In this document: one piece after another, positions 33,978 to 43,015 of the stretch
How positions within the stretch are numbered: the first letter of the stretch is position 1
How the letters are laid out: each line of letters begins with the position of its first letter
Source: Croceibacterium aestuarii
GTDB taxonomy: Bacteria; Pseudomonadota; Alphaproteobacteria; Sphingomonadales; Sphingomonadaceae
NCBI RefSeq assembly: GCF_030657335.1
Contig: NZ_CP131039.1
Location: 620,001-684,000, forward strand
Direction: 5' to 3'
DNA: 64,000 nt
Notes under the pieces: model-generated
What the model saw: the letters and a program-made list of their open reading frames with translations, nothing else
Database searches by the model: none
Told to the model about the DNA's origin: nothing
Made by a program: the position numbers and the translations under genes

Positions 33978-35348
33978 CTAGTCCGGCGTGCCGGGCACGT
34001 GGAAGGTCCCCGGCGCGGGCGGGACAATCGGCACTTCGCCCGGCGGCGCGACTTGCGGCAGCCAGGCGTAGGGAATGCGGTAGGCGCGGTAGACCGCGTT
34101 CGAACGGCGCCCCACCTCGCCCGGCGGGTTCATGAATTCCCAGACCACGTCCTTGTCCGCGGTGACCTCGAAAATCCGCCCGGGCGCGCCTTCGGTCACC
34201 AGCGTGTTGCCGTTGGGCAGGCGCTGCGCGCTGCTGATGTTGGTGCTGTAGAAATTGGGCGCGGAGTAGGACCAGATCAGCTCGAGCGTCACCGGATCGA
34301 TTTCCAGCACTCGCGAGTTCGCCCGCTGGTAGAGCGAATTGCCGAGCGGCGAGATCGGGCTGGGATCGCCGTATCCGCTGGCCCCGCCGTTGTCGAAGAT
34401 CAGCACGTTGCCCGCACCCGGCAGGCCGCGCGGAATCATGTGGACGTGGTGCTGCCCGATAACCTGGCCGATCTTCGCCATCTGCGGCGTGGCGCTGAAG
34501 TCGGGGCCGAGCTGCCAGGCGATCGAGCCGTCGCGCGCGGCGATCGCGATCACGCTCGACTGGCGGCTCGAGACGATCACGTTATCCGGGTGGAAACGCT
34601 CGTCGCCGGCGTCGAACCACTTGTTCGGCCCCACATAAGTCGCCGAATTGGTGTGCATCCAGTCGTACCCGTCGCGCGTGCCGAGCCGGGCGATCGCCGC
34701 CCGCGCCCGCTCGCCGTAGCCAAGGCTGCCGATGTGTTCGCCGGCGATCCACTGCCAGCCAATCTCGCCATCCGCACCGACTTCGATCAACCGGTCGTCC
34801 TCGAGCAGCGTGGCGGCAATGCCCGGATCCCTGCGACTGGTGTGAGTCAGGAGCAGGGTCCGCCCACCGAGCGCCGGTGTCGCAGCGGGTGAGTAATATC
34901 CCGCGGGGAGGCTGGCGAGCTGCCAGTCGTGGTGCTGCCGCGCGCTCCATTGCCGCCCCGATTCCGGCTCGATCTGCTCGGCATGGTCGAAGCGCCACAG
35001 TTCCTTGCCGGCGAAGTCGACCGCGACCAGCGCGGTGGATTCCTGATGGCGCGCAAAGGCGCCCTGCGGGGCAACGAGCACGCCGCCGGGCAGGACGCGC
35101 GCGGGACCGCCGGCCGAAACGTTGAAGCCGTCCCAGCGCTTCACGGTCCGCCCGTTCATGTCGATGACCAGCACCGCCGGGGTGTCGAGCGTCGAGACCA
35201 CAGTGAATCCGCTCCAGGTCCTGCCCGGATCGAAGATCGTCGTGCCAGTCGGAAATACCGTCGGTGCGGCCCAGCCGGTCGCCCCGGCGAGTCCGGCCAG
35301 TCCGGCGAGGCCGCCGGCGAATCCGCGCCGGGTCAGTGCCATGGTCAT
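33978..35348 (-). CDS. Arylsulfotransferase-like (ASST) Tat-exported protein
   Basis: A 456-residue beta-propeller-like protein of the arylsulfotransferase family. A twin-arginine signal is clear (LTRRGFAGGLAGLAGLAG), so it folds in the cytoplasm before export. Conserved-looking parts include WDGFNVSAGGPARVLPGG, ARQHHDWQLASLPAGYY, VIGQHHVHMIPRG with a possible catalytic histidine, and RLPNGNTLVTEGAPGRIFEV. ATG with GGGGAGA upstream. Whether it transfers sulfate is untested; many family members are uncharacterised. Confidence 0.78.
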   Translation of the reverse strand: MTMALTRRGFAGGLAGLAGLAGATGWAAPTVFPTGTTIFDPGRTWSGFTVVSTLDTPAVLVIDMNGRTVKRWDGFNVSAGGPARVLPGGVLVAPQGAFARHQESTALVAVDFAGKELWRFDHAEQIEPESGRQWSARQHHDWQLASLPAGYYSPAATPALGGRTLLLTHTSRRDPGIAATLLEDDRLIEVGADGEIGWQWIAGEHIGSLGYGERARAAIARLGTRDGYDWMHTNSATYVGPNKWFDAGDERFHPDNVIVSSRQSSVIAIAARDGSIAWQLGPDFSATPQMAKIGQVIGQHHVHMIPRGLPGAGNVLIFDNGGASGYGDPSPISPLGNSLYQRANSRVLEIDPVTLELIWSYSAPNFYSTNISSAQRLPNGNTLVTEGAPGRIFEVTADKDVVWEFMNPPGEVGRRSNAVYRAYRIPYAWLPQVAPPGEVPIVPPAPGTFHVPGTPD

Positions 35349-35432
35349 CGCGGTCTCCCCTCTCCCACCGGCAAGTCTAGGCAATCCAAAGCCGGCGGCA
35401 AGGCCAATCGCCGCTTGACCGCGGGGCCGCGA

Positions 35433-36269
35433 ATGGCCGAACCAGCCGGCATGACCGATCTTGCCGACATCCTGCGCCGCCTCGCCGAACTGGGCGAGAC
35501 GAAGTCGGGCGAAACAACCGACTGGCGCGCCGCCCCGGCCTATGTCTGGACCGGCACTAGCGGGAAACCGGTCGCGCAGATCGCCGCCCCGCCGCTAGCG
35601 CTGCTCAAGGGCATAGACCGGCAGAAGGCCGCCGCGACCGAGAACGTCGCCCGGCTGGCCGCGGGCCACGCGGCCCACGACATGCTGCTCTGGGGTGCGC
35701 GCGGCATGGGCAAGTCGGCGCTGGTTCGCTCGGCGGTCGCGGCGGCGCAGGAGGACGGCGCTGCGCGCCTCGCCCTGGTCCAGGCCGGAACCGATTCGCT
35801 CGATGCCCTGCCCGCGCTGTTCGCCGAGCTGGCCGGACAGGCGCGCAACTTCCTCGTCTTCATCGACGACCTCGGCTTCGCCGAGGGCGATACGCATGGA
35901 CCCCGGCACTTGCGCAGCTGGCTCGAAGGTGGCGTCGAGGCACGCCCCGACAACGTGCGCCTTGCTGTCACCTCGAACCGCCGGGCGATCGTTCCGCGCG
36001 AGATGAGCGAGCAGGACGACCCGATCAATCCGCGCGACGCGGTCGATGACCGGCTGGCCTTGGCCGACCGCTTCGGCCTCTCGCTCGGCTTCCACGCCTG
36101 TTCGCAGGACGAATACCTCGCCATCGTCGCCGGCTATGCGGGCGAACACGGCCTCGACTGGGATGAAAGCGAGGCGCTCGAGTGGTCGAAGCGGCGCGGC
36201 GCGCGATCGGGCCGGGTCGCCTGGCACTATGTCACCGAACTGGCCGGACGCGCCGGCCAGAAGCTCTAG
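35433..36269 (+). CDS. DUF815 family AAA-like ATPase
   Basis: A 278-residue predicted ATPase. The P-loop is WGARGMGKSALVRS and the Walker B strand is FLVFIDDLGFAEGD, followed by a sensor-like LAVTSNRRAIVPREM. Ends basic. Two ATGs are possible (35433 and 35451, MTDLADILRRLA). It is convergent with the sugar dehydrogenase gene, with 9 bp between stops. Function unknown in the family. Confidence 0.87.
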   Translation: MAEPAGMTDLADILRRLAELGETKSGETTDWRAAPAYVWTGTSGKPVAQIAAPPLALLKGIDRQKAAATENVARLAAGHAAHDMLLWGARGMGKSALVRSAVAAAQEDGAARLALVQAGTDSLDALPALFAELAGQARNFLVFIDDLGFAEGDTHGPRHLRSWLEGGVEARPDNVRLAVTSNRRAIVPREMSEQDDPINPRDAVDDRLALADRFGLSLGFHACSQDEYLAIVAGYAGEHGLDWDESEALEWSKRRGARSGRVAWHYVTELAGRAGQKL

Positions 36270-36278
36270 GGCGCGATC

Positions 36279-37718
36279 CTAGGGCGCTTCGTCGAAGGCG
36301 CGAGCGGGGTCGCCCTTGAGCTCCTTGCGCGGCGGCAGCGGCTTGCCGGTGTTGCGCACTTGCGCTCCGGCCGGCTCGGCGCCCGGTCTGGTGACCCGCC
36401 AGATGATCCCCGCGGTATCGTCGCTGACCAGCAGCGCGCCGGTCTTGTCCCACGCCACCCAGGTCGGGCGGCCGTTGGTCTCGTCGTCGTTCCTCAGGAA
36501 GCTCTTGAGCACCGGCACCGGCTTGCCGACCGGGTTGCCGCGTTCGTCGAACGCCACGTAGACCACGTCGTAGCCCGCGGCCGGCTTGCGGTTCCACGAA
36601 CCGTGCCGGGCAACGAAGGCGCCGTGGTCGAACCCCGCGCCCATCGTGCTGCCCTCGTGGGTGAAGGCGAGACCGAGCGCGGCGACGTGCGGACCCAGCG
36701 CGAATTCGGGCCGCCGGGTGTATTCGGCCAGGAACTGCGGCATCGGCGCCTCGACGCGGTCATCGAACTTGTCGCCCCAGTAGATCCACGGCCAGCCGTA
36801 CTGCGCGCCGACCGGCACGTTGGTGAGGTAATCGGGCACGAGATCCGATCCGAGCATGTCGCGCTCGTTGACCGTGGTCCACAGCTCGCCGCTCCACGGG
36901 TTCCAGGCGAGACCGTTGGAATTGCGAAGGCCCAGCGCGTAAGGCCGCGACTGGCCGCTGGCGATGTCGTATTCATGGATCGCTGCGCGGTTTTCCTCGG
37001 CCTTCATCCCGCCTTCACCAATGTTCGAGGCCGAACCGACGGTGATGTAGAGCTGATTGCCGTCGGGGCTCAGCACGATGTTGCGCATCCAATGGTTGCC
37101 CCCGCCGGGCAGGTCGAGCAGCTTTTCCGGCTCGCCGGTGATCGCCGCATCGCCGAGCTGGTAATCGAAGCGCAGCAGGGCGTTGTGGTCGGCGACGTAG
37201 AGCTTGCCGTCCTGCCACACGAGGCCGCCGGGCGATTGCAGGTCGTCGCGCAGCACCTCGCGCGCCTCTGCCTTGCCGTCCCCGTCGGCATCGCGCAGCA
37301 GAACCAGCTTGTCGGGCGAAGGCTCGTCGGCCCCGGCCTTGCTGAACAGGAACCCGGCGACGAGGTTGGTCAGCCAGCCGCCGGCCACCACGCGGTCGGG
37401 CGCGTTGCTCTCGGAAACGAGGATGTCGCCGTTGGGCAGGGGATAGATGATGCGCGGATGGTCGAGTCCCTCGGCAAACCGCGTCACCGTCAGACCCTCG
37501 GCCGCCTCCGGGACGGCGCCCTCGGGCCAACCGACCGGCTTGAACACCTTGACCGTCGGTATGGTCTGCGGATCGGGCTCGGCCAGTTGCGGATCGTCGC
37601 CTGTGACGGCCGCGACGCTGAGATCGGCGGGATCGCCGCGCAGCACCCACCAGAGCGCGACGGCGAGGACGAGGATCAGCACGAGCAAAGCGATGCCGAT
37701 TTTCTTCAGGATAGCCAT
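36279..37718 (-). CDS. Sorbosone-dehydrogenase-like PQQ-dependent sugar dehydrogenase
   Basis: A 479-residue six-bladed beta-propeller protein with a hydrophobic N-terminus (IGIALLVLILVLAVALWWVL) acting as anchor or signal, so it works in the periplasm. Typical pieces: FAEGLDHPRIIYPLPNGDILVSESN, GNHWMRNIVLSPDGNQLYITVGSASN, ALGLRNSNGLAWNPWSGELWTTVNERD, and AFVARHGSWNRKP with the active-site region. PQQ is the expected cofactor by family. Electron acceptor and sugar unknown. Confidence 0.85.
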   Translation of the reverse strand: MAILKKIGIALLVLILVLAVALWWVLRGDPADLSVAAVTGDDPQLAEPDPQTIPTVKVFKPVGWPEGAVPEAAEGLTVTRFAEGLDHPRIIYPLPNGDILVSESNAPDRVVAGGWLTNLVAGFLFSKAGADEPSPDKLVLLRDADGDGKAEAREVLRDDLQSPGGLVWQDGKLYVADHNALLRFDYQLGDAAITGEPEKLLDLPGGGNHWMRNIVLSPDGNQLYITVGSASNIGEGGMKAEENRAAIHEYDIASGQSRPYALGLRNSNGLAWNPWSGELWTTVNERDMLGSDLVPDYLTNVPVGAQYGWPWIYWGDKFDDRVEAPMPQFLAEYTRRPEFALGPHVAALGLAFTHEGSTMGAGFDHGAFVARHGSWNRKPAAGYDVVYVAFDERGNPVGKPVPVLKSFLRNDDETNGRPTWVAWDKTGALLVSDDTAGIIWRVTRPGAEPAGAQVRNTGKPLPPRKELKGDPARAFDEAP

Positions 37719-37782
37719 GGCGGCTGGATAGGGCAGCGGCGGGCTTGCGGCAATGCCGCGGCGCGCCTAGCTGGCGGGCACG

Positions 37783-38265
37783 ATGTACGATTTCCAGGCC
37801 GATATCGACCAGCCCAAGTCCCAGTTCTACCGCGAACTCGCCGCCGCGGCCGACGCGCTGACGGCGGGCGAGCCGGATGCGGTGGCCAACATGGCCAACG
37901 TTGCCGCGCTGGTCTGGCAACTCGTGCCCGAGCTCAACTGGGCGGGGTTCTACCGCGCGATCGGCGAAGAACTCGTGCTGGGGCCGTTTTGCGGACGCCC
38001 GGCGTGCATCCGCATCCCCTTCGGCAGTGGCGTTTGCGGCACGGCGGCACTGAATGGCGAGAGCCAGCTGGTGGCCGACGTCCACGCCTTCCCCGGCCAC
38101 ATTGCCTGCGACGCAGCAAGCCAGTCGGAACTCGTGGTCCCGGTGGTCCGCGATGATACGGTCGTGGCGGTGATCGATCTCGATTCGCCGCGCGCCGGGC
38201 GCTTCGACGAAGAAGACCTCGCCGGGATTGAGGCGCTTGCCGGGATACTCGCCGCCCGCATCTGA
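37783..38265 (+). CDS. msrC: Free methionine-(R)-sulfoxide reductase (GAF type)
   Basis: Repairs free methionine-R-sulfoxide. A 160-residue single GAF domain. All three catalytic-site cysteines are present at C75, C85 and C109 (GRPACIRI, GVCGTAA, HIACDAAS), with exactly the spacing of the E. coli enzyme (84, 94, 118). Thioredoxin is the usual reductant. The start MYDFQADIDQPK fits the family. Monocistronic here. Confidence 0.9.
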   Translation: MYDFQADIDQPKSQFYRELAAAADALTAGEPDAVANMANVAALVWQLVPELNWAGFYRAIGEELVLGPFCGRPACIRIPFGSGVCGTAALNGESQLVADVHAFPGHIACDAASQSELVVPVVRDDTVVAVIDLDSPRAGRFDEEDLAGIEALAGILAARI

Positions 38266-38384
38266 TTCGGCCCGTTTCGGGACACGGCCAGCGAACGCTT
38301 TGGTTTGCCGCGGCCTGCGATGGTAACCACCGGGTTAACTCGCGGGTCCTCCCCGCGTGCGGATTCGACAGGGGACCAGGGACC

Positions 38385-39251
38385 ATGAAGCGCATTGCTT
38401 TTTCGCTCGTCGCGGCCACGGCCATGATGGCCGGCGTATCGCCGGCGCTGGCGCAGGACGGATATACGTTGCCGCCTCCGCCGCCGATCGATCCGCAGAC
38501 CTATGAGCAGGCGCCCTACCAGCAGGCCCCGGCGGCCATGCCGGTCCAGACCTACGGAGACGCCGGGGTGCCCGCGCCGCAAGTCCAGTACCAGCAAACC
38601 GGCCCCCTTCGGCATTATGGCTACGGCGAAGCGCAGTATGCCCCGCCGCCCGCCCAATATCCCGCCGTGCAGGGACTGCCGCCGGTTCCCTCGGTCGGCT
38701 ACACGCGCGACCAGCGCGAAGCCTGGCTGGCCGATTGCCGGCAGCAGTATTACGGCCCGAAGAAGAAGAACGGCGGAATAATCGGCGGCCTGCTCGGCAT
38801 GGTCGGCGGAGGCATCGCCGGTCACGAGCTGACCGACGGACCGAGAACGCGACGGATCGGCGGAACGCTGATTGGTGCTGGCGTCGGCGGACTGGTGGGG
38901 GCCGCGATCGGTTCGGCCATAGGCGCGGCGGCCGACCGTGAGGACATGGACGAATGCGAGGCCTATCTGAGCCACTACACCGGCGGCTACGGCCTTGGCC
39001 CGATGCCCGCCGCGCCGGCCTATGGTCCGGGCTATGGCTACGGCTACGGTTACGGCGGATACGTCACGATTATGGTGCCGGTGCCGATGCAGCCGACTTA
39101 CATCTACACTGCCCCGACGCGTCACGAGACCCGGTACGTGACAGAGGAAGTCGTCGAGGAGAGGATCGCGGCCCCGCGAACCAAGTACGTGCGCACGATC
39201 CAGCCAACCAAGTACATCAAGGCCAAGCCGGCCGCGAAGTACACAAAGTAA
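38385..39251 (+). CDS. Secreted glycine-zipper protein, unknown function
   Basis: A 288-residue exported protein. A signal peptide covers about 23 residues (ending ALAQ). The first part is rich in proline, glutamine and tyrosine; the middle holds a glycine zipper (NGGIIGGLLGMVGGGIAGHE then GGTLIGAGVGGLVGAAIGSAIG), which forms membrane-embedded helices in the 17-kDa-antigen/SlyB-like family; the end has GYGYGYGYGG and a basic tail with repeated TKYV/TKYI motifs. Probably an outer-membrane-associated protein. A TTAACCCG sequence on the minus strand lies upstream. Confidence 0.72.
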   Translation: MKRIAFSLVAATAMMAGVSPALAQDGYTLPPPPPIDPQTYEQAPYQQAPAAMPVQTYGDAGVPAPQVQYQQTGPLRHYGYGEAQYAPPPAQYPAVQGLPPVPSVGYTRDQREAWLADCRQQYYGPKKKNGGIIGGLLGMVGGGIAGHELTDGPRTRRIGGTLIGAGVGGLVGAAIGSAIGAAADREDMDECEAYLSHYTGGYGLGPMPAAPAYGPGYGYGYGYGGYVTIMVPVPMQPTYIYTAPTRHETRYVTEEVVEERIAAPRTKYVRTIQPTKYIKAKPAAKYTK

Positions 39252-41957
39252 TCAGGGCGAGCTACCGCCAAGCGGCAAGCCGCCGGCGCTGGCGATCGTG
39301 GTGGCCTGGAGCCGCACGATCCCGATTTCGACCAGCGTGACTTGGGGCGAGAGAATCGCCGTGCGGCCGAGGTCGCGCACGGTCCCCAGCGCTCGGGCAG
39401 TGCTCGCGGCGAGGCGCAGGCGGTAAGTGCCATAGGGCACGCGTTCGAACAGGAAGAACCCGTCATACTCGGTCAGCGTCGTGGCCGCGACGTCACCGTC
39501 CTGGTCGACCAGTTCGAGTTCGACCCCCGCGCGCGGGGTGTCCTCGAGCCCGTGGATCTCTCCCTCGATTTCGCCGGTCGGCGCGACCGGCAACTCGATT
39601 TCGCTGGTAATGCCGGCGCGCGGCGTCAGCACCAGGCCCTTCTTCACCGGCATCAGGAACGGATCGGGTAGCGTCGATTCGTCGACCGCCAGCAGGACCT
39701 GTTCGTAGGGGGAGAGGTTCTCGACGATCGTGCGGCCCTGCTTGTCGGTCGGGTCGGAGGCGCCGAATTGGCCGGCGGTGATGCCGACACCAGGCAAGGC
39801 TTCCTCGCCCGGCGAGCGAATCCCGTCGCCGTTTTCGTCGAGGAACACGGTGACCGCCGCCTGGCCCCGCCGGGCGAGCTTGTTCTGCGAGAATCGCAGG
39901 CCGTGGCCGAAAGGGTCGGGGCCGAAGCTGAAGTTGAGCGCGACATTAGCGCCGAGCGCACCGTTGGTATCGCCCGTGGCAGATACGTTGAGCGCAAACC
40001 TGTCGAACTGGCGCACGTAGCCGGCCTGGAACTCGGTCACCCGCTGGCGCGCGTCGTAGTCGGCCTCCAGCCGCAGGTCGGAGCGCTCGTCGAGCGACTT
40101 TTCGACGGTCACGCGGGCGCTTTCGAATCCCTTGCGCGATCCGCCCAGGCGATACTGTCCGTCGGCGCGCACGGTCAGCCCGAGTATCCGAGTATTGGCG
40201 AGCAGGCCGACCGAGGTCGCCTCGTCGCTGAGCTGCGGACCGAACACCTGGCGGTGAACGACGATGCCCGTCAGGGCAAGGCGCGGCAGGACGAGAGACG
40301 CGCGCGCCAACCATTCGTTAACCTTCTGGCCGTTGCGCTTCTCGGTGCGCTGGAAACCCGCGGAAATCGGGAAGACCCGCCGGCCCTTGCCGAGTGTGGT
40401 ATCGAGTTGGAAACTTTGCGCCGACTTGTCGTCCTCCTGCACCAGGCCGCTGACATAGCCACCGTCGACGAAGAATGACTGCGCCTGGACGTTTATCTTG
40501 CCGAATCGGCCCAACGCCTGGGCGCGATAGGCGCGCCCCCGGCCCAGTTCCTGCGCCGCGGAGAGGTTGAGGACCATCTTTCCGAGCGTGCGCTGCAGGT
40601 CGAGTTCGGCGTACTGGCGTCGTTTGCCGTCGAGAAGCAGCGATTGCCCGTTCGCCCCGAGAACCGTGAGGTTGTCGAGCCCGTATTGCGCCCCGAAGCC
40701 ATATTGCCAGCCTGTTTCGGGTCGGCCTGGCGGATCGTGGAAGGATATCAGGTCGCGGTTGCGCTGGATGACCCCGGCCCAGTACTCGAACTTGCCTGGC
40801 GGCACGGCGCCGTAACCGACCGGAATCGACTGGCTCTCGCGCCGGATCTGACCTTGCGGGCCGTACAGCACGACCTCGAGCTCGTTCTGGCCATAGACGA
40901 GGTTGACCTCGAATTCGTAGCGCCCGTCTTCGCGATCGCTCTGGAAGGCGAGCAACTGGCCGTTGCGGTACAGTTCGGCGTCCCAGCCTATGGGCAGGAC
41001 CCCGCGCAGCACGGTGCTGCCGAAGCGTGAGGGGCGCTGCAACGGGCGGTTGCTGACGAAGGCGCCGCGGCCGATGCCGCCGGCACCGGCGAGGTCGCCT
41101 GAGAAGACCTCAACGTCCCCCACCGCGACCTGCGTGGCCCTCAGCGGCCCCAGCATTCCGCCTTTTGGATCCTTGCGGTAGGCGCGCACCCGCAAAGTGT
41201 CGGGCGTGCCCTTGTTGTCGGAGGCAAGCCGCGCGTCGTAGCTGACCTTGGCGACCTCGCCGCTGGCAAACAGCTCGTAGCGCATGTCGAGCTGCGTTTG
41301 GCCCTGGCCGCTGCGCAGGCCGGCGCGAGCGACCACGTCGACCGAGGGGGCGCGCCACGCCTTGTAGGGCGTCTCGGCCTTCGGGTAGGCGGAGAGGTCG
41401 AATGTCTTGTCTTCGCGAAGTCGCGCTGCACGACTCTTGCGCTCGATCGCCTCGATGAAGGGCAAGGGCTGCTCGCTTTCGAGCTTGAGCACAGACTGAT
41501 AGAGGTTTGGCGTAAGGGTGGCGCCGAGCCAGCCGCCGAGCGACTTGACGTCCACGCACCAGCCCTCGGGCATGTCGAAGATTTCGCCGGGGAGCAAATT
41601 TCGCTCGTTGTTCATGATTTGTACCGTATTTTTGTCGCGGTCGATCGTGAAGGTCTGGTCCTCGCGGAACAGCCAGCCGGTCGCGCGGCGCGACTTCTTG
41701 TCGAGCCGGACCGGAAGGTCGAGGGCGAGGATCATGTCTCCCAGATCCACACAGACGCCATTTGCAGACTGATAGCCGCGCAACTCGTTGCGCAAGTTGA
41801 ACTTTTTAACCTGAAGCTGGAGCAGGACGAAGTCTTCGGCGGTCGGAGCCGCGACAGGACCCGCCGGGGTCTGGGCCCTGACCGGAACGCCGAACGCCAG
41901 CAAGGCCGCCGCGCCCAGCGCGACGGCCTTGCCGGTCCATGTCCGAAAAGCCTTCAT
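39252..41957 (-). CDS. Outer-membrane usher-like protein with regulatory-like C-terminal domains
   Basis: A 901-residue exported protein with a signal peptide (GAAALLAFGVPVRAQ). The centre has marks of fimbrial ushers: RGVLPIGWDAELYRNGQLL, DGRYEFEVNLVYGQNELEVVLYGPQGQIRRE, and a long run of beta-strands with alternating aromatics consistent with a barrel. Near residue 715 comes VFLDENGDGIRSPGEEALPG (SdrD-B-like), and at the end TTLTEYDGFFLFERVPYGTYRL, a carboxypeptidase-regulatory-like domain as in alternate-type (CfaC/TcfC) ushers. 28 bp after the chaperone gene; abuts the convergent glycine-zipper gene. I infer it exports DUF4402 subunits. Confidence 0.82.
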   Translation of the reverse strand: MKAFRTWTGKAVALGAAALLAFGVPVRAQTPAGPVAAPTAEDFVLLQLQVKKFNLRNELRGYQSANGVCVDLGDMILALDLPVRLDKKSRRATGWLFREDQTFTIDRDKNTVQIMNNERNLLPGEIFDMPEGWCVDVKSLGGWLGATLTPNLYQSVLKLESEQPLPFIEAIERKSRAARLREDKTFDLSAYPKAETPYKAWRAPSVDVVARAGLRSGQGQTQLDMRYELFASGEVAKVSYDARLASDNKGTPDTLRVRAYRKDPKGGMLGPLRATQVAVGDVEVFSGDLAGAGGIGRGAFVSNRPLQRPSRFGSTVLRGVLPIGWDAELYRNGQLLAFQSDREDGRYEFEVNLVYGQNELEVVLYGPQGQIRRESQSIPVGYGAVPPGKFEYWAGVIQRNRDLISFHDPPGRPETGWQYGFGAQYGLDNLTVLGANGQSLLLDGKRRQYAELDLQRTLGKMVLNLSAAQELGRGRAYRAQALGRFGKINVQAQSFFVDGGYVSGLVQEDDKSAQSFQLDTTLGKGRRVFPISAGFQRTEKRNGQKVNEWLARASLVLPRLALTGIVVHRQVFGPQLSDEATSVGLLANTRILGLTVRADGQYRLGGSRKGFESARVTVEKSLDERSDLRLEADYDARQRVTEFQAGYVRQFDRFALNVSATGDTNGALGANVALNFSFGPDPFGHGLRFSQNKLARRGQAAVTVFLDENGDGIRSPGEEALPGVGITAGQFGASDPTDKQGRTIVENLSPYEQVLLAVDESTLPDPFLMPVKKGLVLTPRAGITSEIELPVAPTGEIEGEIHGLEDTPRAGVELELVDQDGDVAATTLTEYDGFFLFERVPYGTYRLRLAASTARALGTVRDLGRTAILSPQVTLVEIGIVRLQATTIASAGGLPLGGSSP

Positions 41958-41985
41958 AGGTCTGTCCGCAAGCGGGACTGCTTGC

Positions 41986-42831
41986 TCAGCCGAGGACAGC
42001 GTCGACCGAAGCGATAAGTCCGCCGCCGCTCTCGACCGAGTCGCGGAATTCGATCCGCACCGGCCCCTTCAGCGCAGCGCTTTGTTCGGGCGTTATGGCG
42101 AACGCGGTGTGGCGCTCGCTTATCTCCGGATAGACCCCGAGGCCGCGGGCAACGAACACAGGTTCGCTGGCACCCTGGGGGTAGACGAGCAAGTCGCCGT
42201 AGATCGACGAGGTGCCGCTGCGTTCCATATCGACAGCGAACGCGTCGCCCTGCGGCGTGTGTTCGATGCGCGGGTTGGCGAGCCCGGCGGTAACCTTGAG
42301 TTCGCCCTTGCGGATGATGATCGGCATGACGATGCCGTAAATCGGCGTCAACCTGATGGAGATTCCCTCGCCCGATCCTTCCTGCTGATCGGCCACCGAC
42401 TTGACCTTGGGCAAGGCAGCGAACGACATGTGCACGCGGTATTCGCCGTCGGGGAGGTCGGCGCCCGGCCTGGCGCTGATCCGCACCGACTGGGGCTGAT
42501 CCGGCGGCAGGGTGACGCGGCGCGGGGCATAGCGGATCATCTCGAGCGCCGCCTTCTCGGTTGCGGTCTCTTCGCTTTCGCTGACCGGAACGAGGTTGCC
42601 GTCCTCGTCCATCCGGCGCAGTTCGAGCGTAATACGGTAGGTGGCTTCCTCGTTGCCCATGTTGTTGAGGATCACCTCGCCGCCGCGGCGCCCATCGAGC
42701 ACCAGGCGGGTTGGTGCGATGAGCAGATCTCCCTGGGCCGAAGCCGGCATCGGTACGATCGTCGCTAGCGCCGCCAGGGCGGCTATCGAACTCTTGAACA
42801 AGGTGTGGATAGGTGTCGCTTCAAGGCGCAT
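41986..42831 (-). CDS. Periplasmic fimbrial chaperone
   Basis: A 281-residue exported protein with a signal peptide ending ASAQG. The mature N-terminus (LLIAPTRLVLDGRRGGEVILNNMGNEEATYRI) matches the first Ig-like domain of pilus chaperones, with the P-T-R strand that anchors subunits; ALEMIRYAPRRVTLPPDQPQSVRI is the G1-strand region. A second Ig domain follows. It would cap DUF4402 subunits by donor strand complementation and deliver them to the usher. First gene after the hairpin at 42943. Confidence 0.86.
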   Translation of the reverse strand: MRLEATPIHTLFKSSIAALAALATIVPMPASAQGDLLIAPTRLVLDGRRGGEVILNNMGNEEATYRITLELRRMDEDGNLVPVSESEETATEKAALEMIRYAPRRVTLPPDQPQSVRISARPGADLPDGEYRVHMSFAALPKVKSVADQQEGSGEGISIRLTPIYGIVMPIIIRKGELKVTAGLANPRIEHTPQGDAFAVDMERSGTSSIYGDLLVYPQGASEPVFVARGLGVYPEISERHTAFAITPEQSAALKGPVRIEFRDSVESGGGLIASVDAVLG

Positions 42832-42902
42832 CGGCGTGGTCTCCCTCAGGGGACGCCCCTAAGTGGCTTCCCCTAGTTGGTGCCAATTGCCTAGGGCGTC
42901 AG

Positions 42903-42909
42903 GGTTAAT
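42903..42909 (-). promoter_or_regulatory. CtrA half-site-like motif upstream of the chaperone gene
   Basis: On the minus strand the sequence reads ATTAACC, resembling the TTAACC half-site of the alphaproteobacterial regulator CtrA. It lies about 72 bp upstream of the chaperone ATG. One short match; low weight alone. Confidence 0.3.
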
Positions 42910-42942
42910 TCGGCGTAAACCCTGCCCCTTGTGAGCAAAACA

Positions 42943-42975
42943 AAACCGCCCCCGCGCCACGCGCGGGGGCGGTTT
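42943..42975 (-). terminator. Strong terminator/attenuator between DUF4402 gene and chaperone gene
   Basis: A perfect 12-pair stem (CCGCCCCCGCGC/GCGCGGGGGCGG), loop CAC, with an A-run extending the stem, T-rich when read on the minus strand. It sits 41 bp after the DUF4402 stop. It would give high subunit output relative to chaperone and usher. Confidence 0.9.
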
Positions 42976-43015
42976 GCTGTTCGCCCGTGGCCGGGTGCGG
43001 CCGCCTGGCGCTCGC

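Noticed and set aside
34929-35432. Upstream extension of the DUF815 reading frame
   Set aside because: The open frame overlaps the arylsulfotransferase gene on the other strand and its translation is low-complexity. DUF815 starts at 35433 or 35451.
38461-39240. Proline/glutamine and glycine-tyrosine repeats as a tandem DNA repeat
   Set aside because: They are short, irregular codon runs within a coherent secreted protein, not a DNA-level tandem array.
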